Below the pieces are notes generated by a model. It was not told the DNA's origin. It worked only from the letters and a program-made list of their open reading frames with translations, and did not search any database. From Nitrospira_D sp019636945 (GTDB taxonomy: Bacteria; Nitrospirota; Nitrospiria; Nitrospirales; Nitrospiraceae): 64,000 nt of DNA. Positions within the stretch are counted from its first letter, which is position 1; the number at the start of each line of letters is the position of its first letter. This document shows positions 35,102 through 44,172 of the stretch, one piece after another. Made by a program: the position numbers and the translations under genes. The DNA is taken from positions 1 to 64,000 of the forward strand of contig NZ_JBLFBO010000002.1 of NCBI RefSeq assembly GCF_047338595.1, read 5' to 3'.

Positions 35102-35401
35102 TCACGGGTACATCGCCGCATGAAAACGCCGCACGCCCTTAATGCTTTTCTCACGGCGGCGGGCCTCCGCAATATCATAGTTGGACTGCATCCGCATGAG
35201 CGTGTCCATTTTCACACCGAAGGCCTTTTCGATCCGCAAGGCCATATCGCCGGTCAGGTCGGCCTTGCCGTTCAATACATTCGAGAGGGCAGGACGTGAC
35301 ACGTCCAGCACAACGGCGGCGGCGGTGACAGACAAGCCCGCTGGTTGAATAATCTCAGTACGGATAAAATCGCCCGGGTGCGGCGGGTTTTTCATCGTCA
35401 T
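35102..35401 (-). CDS. higA: HigA antitoxin, XRE-type DNA-binding protein
   Basis: The roughly 99-residue protein matches HigA antitoxins: PPHPGDFIRTEIIQPAGLSV, then VLDVSRPALSNVLNGKADLTGDMALRIEKAFG, the helix-turn-helix. It neutralises the toxin and should repress the shared promoter. AAAGGGG lies six bases before the ATG at 35401; the ATG at 35407 directly abuts it and is less likely. It starts 12 nt after the toxin stop, giving the toxin-first order typical of higBA. Confidence 0.93.
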   Translation of the reverse strand: MTMKNPPHPGDFIRTEIIQPAGLSVTAAAVVLDVSRPALSNVLNGKADLTGDMALRIEKAFGVKMDTLMRMQSNYDIAEARRREKSIKGVRRFHAAMYP

Positions 35402-35413
35402 GGTCATCCCCTT

Positions 35414-35704
35414 TCAGTGATAATCCTCTAAATTCACGTCATAGATTTCTTGCTCTACTGCATCCACTCGGAACGTCAAGCGGCGGTTGCGCGTCACGCT
35501 CAAGCTGACCGTGCCCTTTCGGTCGCCGGTCAACGTGTGCGGTTTCCATGCAGTGAGGGCGCGGACTTCGTCGGCGCTGCCCATTGCCTCCAGAAACGCG
35601 ACCATCTTCCGCAGCTTGTCTACGGTCTCGGGCGGCACGCCCTTGGCGTTGCCTTCCAAGTACAGCCGTTGCAGACCTTTATGCAGAAAGTTCCGTATCT
35701 TCAC
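35414..35704 (-). CDS. higB: HigB toxin (RelE/ParE superfamily mRNA interferase)
   Basis: The 96-residue protein matches HigB: FLHKGLQRLYLEGNAKGVP, KLRKMVAFLEAM, then WKPHTLTGDRKGTVSLSV and RLTFRV with the basic and aromatic residues used to cut ribosome-bound mRNA. It starts with GTG at 35704; no later start codon would keep the domain whole. There is almost no room for a leader between the predicted -10 box and the GTG. Both toxin and antitoxin look intact. Confidence 0.93.
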   Translation of the reverse strand: MKIRNFLHKGLQRLYLEGNAKGVPPETVDKLRKMVAFLEAMGSADEVRALTAWKPHTLTGDRKGTVSLSVTRNRRLTFRVDAVEQEIYDVNLEDYH

Positions 35705-35710
35705 CGGAAG

Positions 35711-35739
35711 ACTGTATCTTGTAACGTAACACTTGTCAA
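35711..35739 (-). promoter_or_regulatory. Predicted higBA promoter giving a leaderless transcript
   Basis: On the minus strand TTGACA (35739-35734) is separated by exactly 17 bases from TACAGT (35716-35711). The GTG of higB begins six bases later, where transcription would be expected to start. The spacer contains the repeated word GTTACGTTAC, a candidate HigA operator. No Shine-Dalgarno fits between. Confidence 0.6.
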
Positions 35740-35872
35740 AAAGAAGCTGCCCGCCTTATACGCCTCTGGAGTCCGACCTTGAATGGTACATACCGCATGA
35801 AGACAGACCCGGTTTTGCCGGCCAACACTCTCTCTGGCTCAACCACACCGAGAAAATCACTGAAGGCCGGCG

Positions 35873-37432
35873 CTACTCAGGACGGGTGATGCCGAATTTC
35901 TGCATCTTGGATTGGAGCGTGGTGCGTTTCACGCCCAAACGAGCGGCGGCTCCGGCGGCGCCCCCAACGACCCACTTCGTTTCTTGCAGAGCACGCAAGA
36001 TATGGTCACGTTCGGCCTCTTCAAGGGCCGTCATGGAAAAGCTCGTTGAGTCACTCGTCGTCTGCAGCTCACTGATTGGGACTTGTAGGTCGGTTCCTTG
36101 CGTGAGGATGACCGACCGTTCCACGAGGTTTTCCAACTCACGGACATTGCCTGGCCAGGCATAGTGAGACAAGATCTCCAGCGTCTTGGCAGGCACGGCC
36201 TGAATGTTCTTTTTCATTCGGCCCGCATAGTGCTGCGTGAAATACCGGACCAGGGTTGGAATGTCTTCCCGTCGCTCACGTAACGGCGGCACGGTCACCG
36301 GAAACACATTCAGCCGATAGTAGAGGTCGCTGCGAAACTGCTTCGCCTCCACCATAGCTCTGAGATCCCGGTTCGTCGCCGCAATTAGCCGCACGTTCAC
36401 CCGGATCGTCTTGGTACTCCCCAAGCGCTCAAATTCCTGCTCCTGCAACACGCGAAGCAATTTCGATTGCAGCTCCAGCGGGATTTCCCCCACTTCATCG
36501 AGGAAGATCGTGCCTTTATCGGCCAGCTCAAATCGTCCGGCTTTCTGCATGATGGCGCCGGTAAAAGCCCCTCGCTCATGCCCGAACAGCTCGCTCTCCA
36601 GAAGCCCAGTAGGAATCGCCGCACAATTCAGCTTCACGAACGTCCGTTCGTTACGTCCACTGAGTCGATGGATGGCCCTGGCAATGAGCTCCTTCCCGGT
36701 GCCGGTTTCGCCTTGAATCAAGACCGTCGAATCGGTCGGCGCCACAACCTCTACTTGTTTGAGGACCTGCTTGAGGGCATCACTGTCGCCGATGATGTCC
36801 TCAAATCCGTGCTCAAGCCGAAGTTCCTCTTCCAGATACAGTTTTTCCTTCGCTAGTTTGTCCTTAAGTTGAGCGATCTCTTGAAACGCCAGCGCATTCT
36901 CCACGGCGACGGCGACCGGATTTGCCACTTGTTGAAGGAACTCCAGGTCTGCTTCGCTATAAGCCTCTTTCTCCAAACTCACAAATCCCATCGCCCCCAA
37001 CCGACGTGCTCCCGTGGTCAGCGGCACGAAGCAGAATGAGCGGGACTCATCTTCCTGCATACAACGGAGAACCTTGGGCCATCGCGTTTCAGCGGAGACA
37101 TCCGGGACCAGCACAGACTGTTGGGTCTGCCAGACCAATCCAGCCGGCGTCTCATCAAGAGACTCCTCATGCCCGCCGACCAGATCGGCCGGCACATTGG
37201 CCTGAACGGTGTGCAACCGCATCATGTTCTTGATGGGATCATACAAGGAGAGCCCGACGAAATTGACTCGCACCACGCGAGGCAGGCGCTGGGCAATCTC
37301 CCGAAAGAGTTCGTCGAGATCTCGATGCGCTGAAATAGCCTGCGCGACTTCCAGCAGGGCTTGATACCGTTCTGCTAACGTTTCACAAGGAGAGATGGGC
37401 GATCGGTCCATAGGTAGAGCAGTATGAACCAT
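35873..37432 (-). CDS. Sigma-54-dependent activator with one GAF domain (FhlA/NorR type)
   Basis: The protein of about 519 residues has a GAF domain (about 20-185), a sigma-54 AAA+ domain (about 210-435) and a Fis-type helix-turn-helix at the end (AAARLGVKRTTLQSKMQ). The AAA+ part has Walker A GETGTGKE, the sigma-54 contact loop GAFTGA, Walker B LDEVGE and the arginine-finger region. The GAF domain senses a small ligand in related proteins; which one is unknown. The ATG at 37432 is chosen tentatively, with AAGGG close upstream; a TTG six codons earlier and an ATG seven codons later are alternatives. A longer paralogue lies at 41564-43630. No target gene is evident. Confidence 0.9.
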   Translation of the reverse strand: MVHTALPMDRSPISPCETLAERYQALLEVAQAISAHRDLDELFREIAQRLPRVVRVNFVGLSLYDPIKNMMRLHTVQANVPADLVGGHEESLDETPAGLVWQTQQSVLVPDVSAETRWPKVLRCMQEDESRSFCFVPLTTGARRLGAMGFVSLEKEAYSEADLEFLQQVANPVAVAVENALAFQEIAQLKDKLAKEKLYLEEELRLEHGFEDIIGDSDALKQVLKQVEVVAPTDSTVLIQGETGTGKELIARAIHRLSGRNERTFVKLNCAAIPTGLLESELFGHERGAFTGAIMQKAGRFELADKGTIFLDEVGEIPLELQSKLLRVLQEQEFERLGSTKTIRVNVRLIAATNRDLRAMVEAKQFRSDLYYRLNVFPVTVPPLRERREDIPTLVRYFTQHYAGRMKKNIQAVPAKTLEILSHYAWPGNVRELENLVERSVILTQGTDLQVPISELQTTSDSTSFSMTALEEAERDHILRALQETKWVVGGAAGAAARLGVKRTTLQSKMQKFGITRPE

Positions 37433-37676
37433 CGCCCTTGGACTGCTCAAGAGGTGACCACCACCATGGCATCACCTGGCGATGAAGACCACTATTGCTC
37501 TGTAATCAGCGCCGGCGATGCCGGTCCTATTGCTCGCTATTCGACCATCTCCGCGTCTTCTGCCCCTCTTTGCCGTCGGCTCAATCAACATATATGTCTC
37601 ACTAATCACAGAAGACAGCCACAGCAAATCTCTGCTACTTCGTTAGTAATGGCCTCATGCTTAGTGTATGGATCCC

Positions 37677-38213
37677 TCAGGGCAAGGCCACCGTGAGATT
37701 CGGCCAGTATGCATAGCCAACGGCCCGCGCATTGCTTGCCTCAAGCTTCTCGAAGACAATTCGGCTGAAAAATGGAGTTGTTCCCGAGATTCCGCTGAAT
37801 CCACCTGCCCCGCCTGTAAACGTAAACTGGCCCTCACACTCCATAAGCCCCCCTGCACATTTCCACTCAGCGTAACCCACGTCTTTGCCATCGTGGGCAA
37901 GAATCGTGCAGAGCCCGAAATAGGTTCTGCGATCATTCGTTTTGTTGAGGGTGACGCGAATCGGACACTCGAGTTGGGCCGTGTGGACAATCCCACCAAC
38001 CGCCCCATTCGAATGGCGGACAATCATCACACCTTTGACGATGGCGTTGATGACCTGTCCCCCATCCGGGAGATTATGGACCTCTCCGCTGCCCATCCAG
38101 CTCGTACTCGCAAATCCAGCCTCAAGATTCTTCGCCGAGGCCAAAGCATCTTTGCTTCCAGCAAGACCAACCACCATGCCTATCACGACGATAAAGTTAC
38201 ATATGATCTTCAT
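37677..38213 (-). CDS. Secreted hypothetical protein, possible beta-barrel
   Basis: The 178-residue product has a Sec signal peptide (IICNFIVVIGMVVGLAGS, cleavage near ALA-SAK) and a Gly-rich, strand-rich mature part: GSGEVHNLPDGGQVI, then GQFTFTGGAGGFSGISGTTPF. That pattern resembles small lipocalin or allene-oxide-cyclase-like barrels, but I would not assign a family. AAAGGAG lies five bases before the ATG at 38213. It is first of a minus-strand run behind the SnoaL-like gene and may share its message. Confidence 0.7.
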   Translation of the reverse strand: MKIICNFIVVIGMVVGLAGSKDALASAKNLEAGFASTSWMGSGEVHNLPDGGQVINAIVKGVMIVRHSNGAVGGIVHTAQLECPIRVTLNKTNDRRTYFGLCTILAHDGKDVGYAEWKCAGGLMECEGQFTFTGGAGGFSGISGTTPFFSRIVFEKLEASNARAVGYAYWPNLTVALP

Positions 38214-38264
38214 AACAGCTCCTTTCAGTTTGACTGATGTGTTCAACCACACACTTCGGGTTCG

Positions 38265-38648
38265 CTATACGACAATGTCTGTCCCCCACGGGTTATCCAC
38301 GAGGAACAACCACTTCCCATTGGACTGTCGACGCAGGATGCTAGATGATCGCCCACCGAGTTGCACGGCAGCTCCCGCTGGATTGATTCCGTTGATGCTC
38401 CAGCGGGCACAGTACTGCGCGACATCGCCTGCCTGCACGATCCGCTGCGTTTCGATGGTGAGCGTCGGTTTCAGCGCCATGAATCCTTCCAAAGCTTGAC
38501 GGATCCCAGCGGTTCCGCTGACGACAACGCCAGGTTTCATCACGAACGAGGCACCAGGCTCAAACAAAGTCATGGCTGTTTCCAGATCCTGTGCATTCAT
38601 CGCGATGACAAGTTGTGTAATCACATTGAGCGGGCTCGACGTTTCCAT
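38265..38648 (-). CDS. SnoaL-like / NTF2-fold protein (YybH type)
   Basis: The 127-residue protein has the cone-shaped NTF2 fold pattern: ITQLVIAMNAQDLETAMTLFEPGASFV, then GTAGIRQALEGFMALKPTL and WSINGINPAGAAV, ending KWLFLVDNPWG. Such proteins bind or convert small hydrophobic molecules; most are uncharacterised. GGAGG four bases before the ATG at 38648 decides the start. Confidence 0.8.
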   Translation of the reverse strand: METSSPLNVITQLVIAMNAQDLETAMTLFEPGASFVMKPGVVVSGTAGIRQALEGFMALKPTLTIETQRIVQAGDVAQYCARWSINGINPAGAAVQLGGRSSSILRRQSNGKWLFLVDNPWGTDIVV

Positions 38649-38714
38649 GCATCCTCCTTCCTTCATATCTCTTCACGACGTTCCATCATTTCTGTACCCT
38701 CTCCCATCCAAACC

Positions 38715-39431
38715 CTATCGCCGTCGAAAGATGGCATAGAAGGCTGGGACTTTGACCACTTCACCAGTTGGGAGACTGTGCACGGTGCGTATATGACTCG
38801 GGCCCTGGCCAAGCAGCCTAAATCGATCGGAGGGAAACAGCGAGTCCAGGTTATTGTCGTGCAGCATTCCTGGCGTAATCTGATGTTGAAATACCCGCGC
38901 CAGACCGGGAGGTGGCCCATACTCCGCAATCAGCTTCGCGAAGAAAGGCTCTGCCGCGGATGAGAGTTCGACCAAATACAGAATTCCTTTCTTTCCCAGC
39001 AACCGCTCGATCGACTGAACGGCTGTCGCATGGTCCGTCGGAGACAGTTGATGCAACACTGCCCTCATGTAGACGTTGGCATCACCGATTTCGTCGTAGA
39101 GGTGTTGTGCATCATCAGGTCGCAGCACATCGAGAACACGGTACGTGACGTTGGCTGCTCCATTCGTCCGTTCAGCCAGTTGGACGGCAGCATGGGCAAT
39201 CTCTGCGCCAATGACTTTGGCGAAATGATTGGCCAGATATCGTGTTTGCGTACCGTTTCCGCACCCGAGATCAATCAACGGGAGTTGTGAATTTGCATAG
39301 GCCTTGAATAACGCTAAGTCTTGTTGGGCGGCATGAGTCGGATCGGCATCCCAAAAGATTTCTCCCGGTGCCCCAGTCGTCGCACTCCAAAAATTCTCCC
39401 ACGATGTTGCGTAACGATTAGCTGATGTCAT
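38715..39431 (-). CDS. Class I SAM-dependent methyltransferase
   Basis: The 238-residue protein has motif I LIDLGCGNGTQTRYLA (about residues 52-67), an acidic residue after the second strand (IGAEIAHAAVQLAE), and VLDVLRPDDAQHL. The N-terminal YATSWENFWSATTG region is shared by a group of small-molecule methyltransferases. AAGGAG at six bases supports the ATG at 39431. It lies 66 bp upstream of the SnoaL-like gene in the same direction. The substrate is unknown. Confidence 0.85.
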   Translation of the reverse strand: MTSANRYATSWENFWSATTGAPGEIFWDADPTHAAQQDLALFKAYANSQLPLIDLGCGNGTQTRYLANHFAKVIGAEIAHAAVQLAERTNGAANVTYRVLDVLRPDDAQHLYDEIGDANVYMRAVLHQLSPTDHATAVQSIERLLGKKGILYLVELSSAAEPFFAKLIAEYGPPPGLARVFQHQITPGMLHDNNLDSLFPSDRFRLLGQGPSHIRTVHSLPTGEVVKVPAFYAIFRRR

Positions 39432-39496
39432 CACCATCTCCTTTATGGATGTCACGAGTTATCCAACCACGGGCTATCCCGCATACACGAGTCCGC

Positions 39497-40483
39497 TTAG
39501 ACCCCAACCATGATTACCTCCTGCTCCAGAGGCATGAAGGCCTCGGCTGGCAAAATATTGTATCGTCTGCGGAGTTCCACAACCTGTTCACCCATCACCG
39601 GCCAGTAGTCCCAGCCGTCGTTCAGGTCCACCGTCATTGCCGCGCCTCGGCGAATGGCGATCATCGCCTTCAACGGATCGAACTTTCCCATCCGTGCCTT
39701 GGTGATAGGAGTCATGCGGATGCCCACATGAAATTGCAGCAGGACAAAGAACACGAACATCCACGGCTCGCGGCGTTGGAAGCCTGCGCTGAAGCAGGCG
39801 ACCTGGACTTCTTCTTCCGGAGCCGTTCCGTAACCGGACAAGACATGAGCACAGTCATGAAAGAGGATCTGTTCTGGTGCGCCACCCTTTTGACCGGGAA
39901 GCGCAAAGCTGTTTGCATGCCAATATTCCCAAAGGGAACGACCCAAGGAACCAGGCGGATAATGTTCCAACCCCTGGTAGCGAGCTGCTAATTCCTTGTT
40001 TTTATACCGTCCCATCATCCCCCGAACAAACTTGTAGAGCCCTCTGATTCCCTCCTTGTTCCAGGCCTCGATCGCCTTTTGCCGCAACCAGAACCGGCGC
40101 ACCAGATCAAGGCGAAGCTGGAGAATTTCTCCCTTCAGGACATGCCGCAGGTTCTTCACCTCAGGGGCATCAACCTCCAGTGCTTGTGCAAATTGTTCAA
40201 CAAGATCTGTTTCTTTTTGGCCGGCCTTTCCATCGATCAAGGTCATGATCACGAGCCCTTGCACGAGCTGCCTCCTGAGCTGCGGATCGGGAAACGATCG
40301 GGCCAACTCTCCAGGCGTGATAGGAACAAGGCGCTCCAGGTCATGTGTCGTGCCGAATATTTGCTGGATGGATTCCAACATGTGATGCTCGGAGGCATCG
40401 AGCGCCCCATCAGCCATGGCAACAGTCTTCATGGCCCGCAATCCCAAATAAGCTTGTTCCGAATTCGGCAGTTTAAGTTCCAT
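39497..40483 (-). CDS. TerB-like / Coq4-like two-domain protein
   Basis: The 328-residue protein has an N-terminal helical part with two TerB-like segments: MADGALDASEHHMLESIQ and TLIDGKAGQKETDLVEQF (about residues 1-100). The C-terminal part (about 165-300) contains HDCAH followed 11 residues later by Glu, which fits the HDxxHx11E zinc motif of Coq4, the scaffold of ubiquinone synthesis. Downstream are AACFSAGF-like and MFVFFVLLQFHVGI segments. GGAGGG supports the start near 40483. Nitrospira-type organisms normally use menaquinone, so a ubiquinone role would be unexpected; lipid or quinone binding is inference. Confidence 0.65.
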   Translation of the reverse strand: MELKLPNSEQAYLGLRAMKTVAMADGALDASEHHMLESIQQIFGTTHDLERLVPITPGELARSFPDPQLRRQLVQGLVIMTLIDGKAGQKETDLVEQFAQALEVDAPEVKNLRHVLKGEILQLRLDLVRRFWLRQKAIEAWNKEGIRGLYKFVRGMMGRYKNKELAARYQGLEHYPPGSLGRSLWEYWHANSFALPGQKGGAPEQILFHDCAHVLSGYGTAPEEEVQVACFSAGFQRREPWMFVFFVLLQFHVGIRMTPITKARMGKFDPLKAMIAIRRGAAMTVDLNDGWDYWPVMGEQVVELRRRYNILPAEAFMPLEQEVIMVGV

Positions 40484-40548
40484 CATAACCCTCCATAAGG
40501 TGTGATCTGTTCTCTCCATTCGATCGGTTGAACGGACAACCGTTTCAT

Positions 40549-41283
40549 TTAGCTCCTACGCTGAATTTGATTCACTGAGGGGATCTGTGGCTCTACACAG
40601 TCTGATGCACCACGTAAGACACAAAGTCGGTAGACAGACAGGTCCGCCCAAAATTCAAGCCTGTTCTTAACGCGGCCCCACGGATTGAAAACCTTTCCAT
40701 CGACAAAGAGATCTTGCCGGCCCACGCGCCAGTCGACGCCGGCAACAAGAAGTTCACCTGTCTGGGCATCACAGATCGTGAACTCAGCCGCGACCTCTCC
40801 AGTAAATGGAGGATTTCCGGCGAGGGTATAAACCGTGGCAACTGCCTGTAGCTCGCGGGCCACGCGGGCCCATATAGCCGGCACCGTCGAACGCTCCTCC
40901 ATATGCCTGATCGCCACCTGAATGAGCAGTGTCCCTGTCATCGGCCTTTCGACCATGTTGTAATCCTTTGACAGTTTGAGATGGAGGTCGTCTTCAAACG
41001 AGCCGGCAAGCAGGAGAAGATCACGGCGCTCTTGGACACGGAGTTTGGACAACAATCCTTCTCGAATAGTCACAGGCTGTAACAGGACGGTGTTGTACGC
41101 TGACCAGTTGACTGTCGGATAACGGTACCCTTGTGATCCTCCACCTTCATGATCGGTCTGGGGTGCGGCCTGAGAGTCGGTCGTGAACCCCAACAGTTGA
41201 ACGTTTCTCGCTTGCTCAGTTGACACGCAGCCGCTGAATAAGCCTGCCATCGCAATCACCAGTACGACTTGGATGCGTACCAT
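40549..41283 (-). CDS. DUF3313 family lipoprotein
   Basis: The 244-residue product has a lipoprotein signal (VLVIAMAGLFSGC) and a DUF3313 pattern: NWSAYNTVLLQPVTI, then FEDDLHLKLSKDYNMVERP, TGTLLIQVAIRHMEE and a GRVKNRLEFWADL tail. The family is periplasmic or outer-membrane-bound and has no established role. GGAAGGA lies about nine bases before the ATG at 41283; in-frame codons further up fall before the signal peptide. It is probably monocistronic. Confidence 0.8.
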   Translation of the reverse strand: MVRIQVVLVIAMAGLFSGCVSTEQARNVQLLGFTTDSQAAPQTDHEGGGSQGYRYPTVNWSAYNTVLLQPVTIREGLLSKLRVQERRDLLLLAGSFEDDLHLKLSKDYNMVERPMTGTLLIQVAIRHMEERSTVPAIWARVARELQAVATVYTLAGNPPFTGEVAAEFTICDAQTGELLVAGVDWRVGRQDLFVDGKVFNPWGRVKNRLEFWADLSVYRLCVLRGASDCVEPQIPSVNQIQRRS

Positions 41284-41563
41284 GATGACTATTCCTTCCA
41301 GGGTTTGATTGTGACGGGTACTGGTCATCAACTATTGTCCGTTCTCTTACCGGCGTCTCTGAATTCCAACCATTATGCTCCTGCACATCACACGGTATGG
41401 GTATCGCACAGAGTGTGCCGATGCTGACGACTCTGCACCACTCGCTGAAGGCTATTGATAAAACAATGGATTGTTAGACTGAACGGAGATCGTGGCTACA
41501 TGAGGAGGGCTTCACTGACGAACGTATTTGCCTAACCGTCGGCAAGTGCCGAAGCAATCGGCA

Positions 41564-43630
41564 TCAAACGGGGCGGGCGATACCGAGCCGCTGCATCTTG
41601 GACTGGAGGGTCGTTCGTTTCATGCCGAGCTGGGCTGCCGCGCCGGTCGGACCGCCGATCACCCACTTGGTTGATTTGAGGATTCTCAAGATGTGTTCCC
41701 GCTCCGTTTCCTCCAATGTTGCGGGAGGTGGAATCCCGTCTCCGGTGCGCTGTTTCAGTTCGGCCAGTGGGACATAGAGTGCTGTACCTTGTGTGAGAAT
41801 AACGGCCCGCTCGATTAAGTTTTCCAGCTCACGAATGTTTCCCGGCCAGCTGTAACGGGACAACGCCGTGAGGGTCTCGGTGGGAATCGTGTCGATGGTC
41901 TTATCCATGCGGCGTGCTAACTGTTGAGCGAAATACCGAACGAGAAGAGGAATATCCTGACGTCGGTCTCGCAGCGCTGGCACGGTGAGCGGAAACACAT
42001 TCAACCGATAATACAGGTCGCTCCGAAAGAGCTTATTCTCCACCATATCTGCAAGGTCCCGATTCGTAGCCGCGAGGAGCCGTACACTGACCTTGATGGT
42101 TCTCGTACTACCGAGTCGTTCGAACTCCTGTTCCTGAAGCACGCGAAGCAACTTGGACTGGAGTTCAAGGGGAATATCGCCCACCTCGTCGAGGAAGAGG
42201 GTGCCTCCATCTGCCAGCTCGAACCGTCCCACTTTGGTGGCAATCGCTCCAGTAAAGGCCCCCCGCTCATGACCAAACAACTCGCTCTCAAGCAGTCCTG
42301 TGGGGATCGCAGCACAGTTCAGTTTCACAAAGGTCCGTTCGCGGCGCTTGCTTCGGTCGTGGATGGCGCGGGCCAGCAGCTCTTTCCCTGTGCCCGTCTC
42401 GCCAAGAATCAGTACCGTCGAGTCCGTGGGCGCAACGATGTCGACCTGCTTCAGAACCTTCTTAATCGAGGAGCTCTCCCCGATAATTTCCTCAAAGTTC
42501 AACTCGCTCCGGATTTCGCCTTCGAGATAGAGCTTTTCTTTGTTCAATTTGTCTTTCAGAGTTGCGATTTCCTGATAGGCAAGTACATTCTCGACCGCAA
42601 TGGCGATTTGCTTGCCGCATTGGCTGAGCAGCACGGCATCCGCCTCACCGAACGCATTTTCATGTGCACTCACGACACTCAGCGCCCCGACGGTACGGTT
42701 GTGTGTGATCAGGGGGACAGCACAGCCCGATCTCACGCCATTCCGAACCGCGTGCAGGACCCAGGGGGAAGAAAATCGCGTCAAATCAACAACGGGACCA
42801 ACCAACACCGGTTGCCGTGAGGCAATGGCCTGCCCTTCGGGTGTATCGTGCAGCGAAATGAGTACGCCCTCTTCAAAGGGAACCGTGCCGAACATGTGCA
42901 AATCCAGGGCATGAAGGCGAAGTTGATCGCCTCCTGGCTCATGAAGTGTCAACAGTGCCGCATCATGAGGAATGACGGGACGCAGGCTGAAAGAAATAGC
43001 CTTGAGGAGGTCACGCAGACCGAGGTGCGACACCACGGCATTATTGATCTCCAGCATCAAACGCTCGCGCTCATACTGACGCCGCATCTCCTTCTCAGCC
43101 TGATGCACACGCTCGAAGTTCAGCGTGTTCTCCACCGCGACTGCCACTTGCTTCGCGACCTGTTGGAGAAAGTCGATCTCGGCTTGTCCGTAGTAATGGG
43201 CTTCCAGACTTCCGACGCCTATCGCACCCAGCTGCTCACGCGCTGATGTCAGAGGAACTATGCACAATGACCAAATACCCGCCTGGCGAATCATCGGCAT
43301 CACTTTGGGAAATCGCGTCTCTTGGTCGAGGTTGTGACAGATCAAGGGCTGTTGATGCTGCCACACCCAACCGCCTGGAACGTCTTCGACGGGAAATTCG
43401 AGACCGGGTGACACCGGCATGGGCCGCGGGTCTTCCAGCACATGCAGGCGCATGACATTCTTGCTCGGATCATGCAGCGCCAGCACGATGGATGAGAACT
43501 TGAGCACGCGGGGAAGGCGTTGGGCGAGAGCACGGAACAATTCAGTCAGATCATGGTGCGCCGCAATGGCTTCGGATACCTCCAGCAGGGCGCGATACTG
43601 TTCAGCCAGGGGATCGGCCTCAGACATCAC
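41564..43630 (-). CDS. Sigma-54-dependent activator with two GAF domains (FhlA type)
   Basis: The 688-residue protein has two GAF domains (about 10-170 and 190-345), a linker helix, a sigma-54 AAA+ domain (about 380-605) with GETGTGKE, GAFTGA and LDEVGD, and a C-terminal Fis-type helix-turn-helix (AAQLGMKRTTLQSKMQ). Tandem GAF sensors are the arrangement of FhlA, which detects formate, but binding residues cannot be compared here. It is very similar to the one-GAF protein at 35873-37432 over the AAA+ and DNA-binding parts, so the two may recognise related enhancer sites. Confidence 0.93.
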   Translation of the reverse strand: MMSEADPLAEQYRALLEVSEAIAAHHDLTELFRALAQRLPRVLKFSSIVLALHDPSKNVMRLHVLEDPRPMPVSPGLEFPVEDVPGGWVWQHQQPLICHNLDQETRFPKVMPMIRQAGIWSLCIVPLTSAREQLGAIGVGSLEAHYYGQAEIDFLQQVAKQVAVAVENTLNFERVHQAEKEMRRQYERERLMLEINNAVVSHLGLRDLLKAISFSLRPVIPHDAALLTLHEPGGDQLRLHALDLHMFGTVPFEEGVLISLHDTPEGQAIASRQPVLVGPVVDLTRFSSPWVLHAVRNGVRSGCAVPLITHNRTVGALSVVSAHENAFGEADAVLLSQCGKQIAIAVENVLAYQEIATLKDKLNKEKLYLEGEIRSELNFEEIIGESSSIKKVLKQVDIVAPTDSTVLILGETGTGKELLARAIHDRSKRRERTFVKLNCAAIPTGLLESELFGHERGAFTGAIATKVGRFELADGGTLFLDEVGDIPLELQSKLLRVLQEQEFERLGSTRTIKVSVRLLAATNRDLADMVENKLFRSDLYYRLNVFPLTVPALRDRRQDIPLLVRYFAQQLARRMDKTIDTIPTETLTALSRYSWPGNIRELENLIERAVILTQGTALYVPLAELKQRTGDGIPPPATLEETEREHILRILKSTKWVIGGPTGAAAQLGMKRTTLQSKMQRLGIARPV

Positions 43631-43715
43631 ATCTCTCCCCGAAGCGACGGGGCAGAATTATATACTTCTCTCAGCTACCTCTTCCAACCGACCCTTCACA
43701 CACCGGCCTTAGCGT

Positions 43716-43952
43716 TTACAGCTTCTGGTGCGTGCCGTCGCAATAGGGCGGCGTCTTCGTGTGCTTACACTGACACAACGCCACTTCCTTGGTCTCATCG
43801 ATGGTAAATTCCAGAGGCTCGAACCCAGTGCCTTCATGGGCTCCATCGCAAAACGGCTGGTCCCTCGATCGTCCACAGGTACACCAGTAATAGGTCCCTG
43901 CCTCCAAGGTCAGTACGTCGGGCTCCTTTGCTGCAATGCGTGGTTGTCCCAT
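43716..43952 (-). CDS. CDGSH iron-sulfur domain protein, two motifs
   Basis: The 78-residue protein contains two CDGSH-type motifs: CTCGRSRDQPFCDGAH and CQCKHTKTPPYCDGTH. Each supplies three Cys and one His for a redox-active [2Fe-2S] cluster. Proteins with two motifs in one chain are found in many bacteria and may act in redox sensing or iron-sulfur transfer. It is divergent from the antiporter gene. Confidence 0.95.
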   Translation of the reverse strand: MGQPRIAAKEPDVLTLEAGTYYWCTCGRSRDQPFCDGAHEGTGFEPLEFTIDETKEVALCQCKHTKTPPYCDGTHQKL

Positions 43953-44172
43953 GAGTGCACCTCCCTTTAAATGGTTGAGGCTGGCTTGCGCGGCTGAGTA
44001 TATCGTTTCAGGACTAACTTCGCACGTCCTCTTTCACGGTTTCCTTCGAGCACTCCCTCCTCTGGGACACATTGCGCAGCATTGTTCCCACGATTTGTGG
44101 TATTTACCTTGCTCCAAATTGATCCTGACTCATGTCATTTATGAAGCGCCTGTGCGTGTCAGAGGGGTGGCT

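Noticed and set aside
43936..44172. Upstream extension of the antiporter gene
   Set aside because: The extra 79 codons lack membrane helices, begin inside the divergent CDGSH gene, and a good AGAGGGG site lies before the GTG at 44173.
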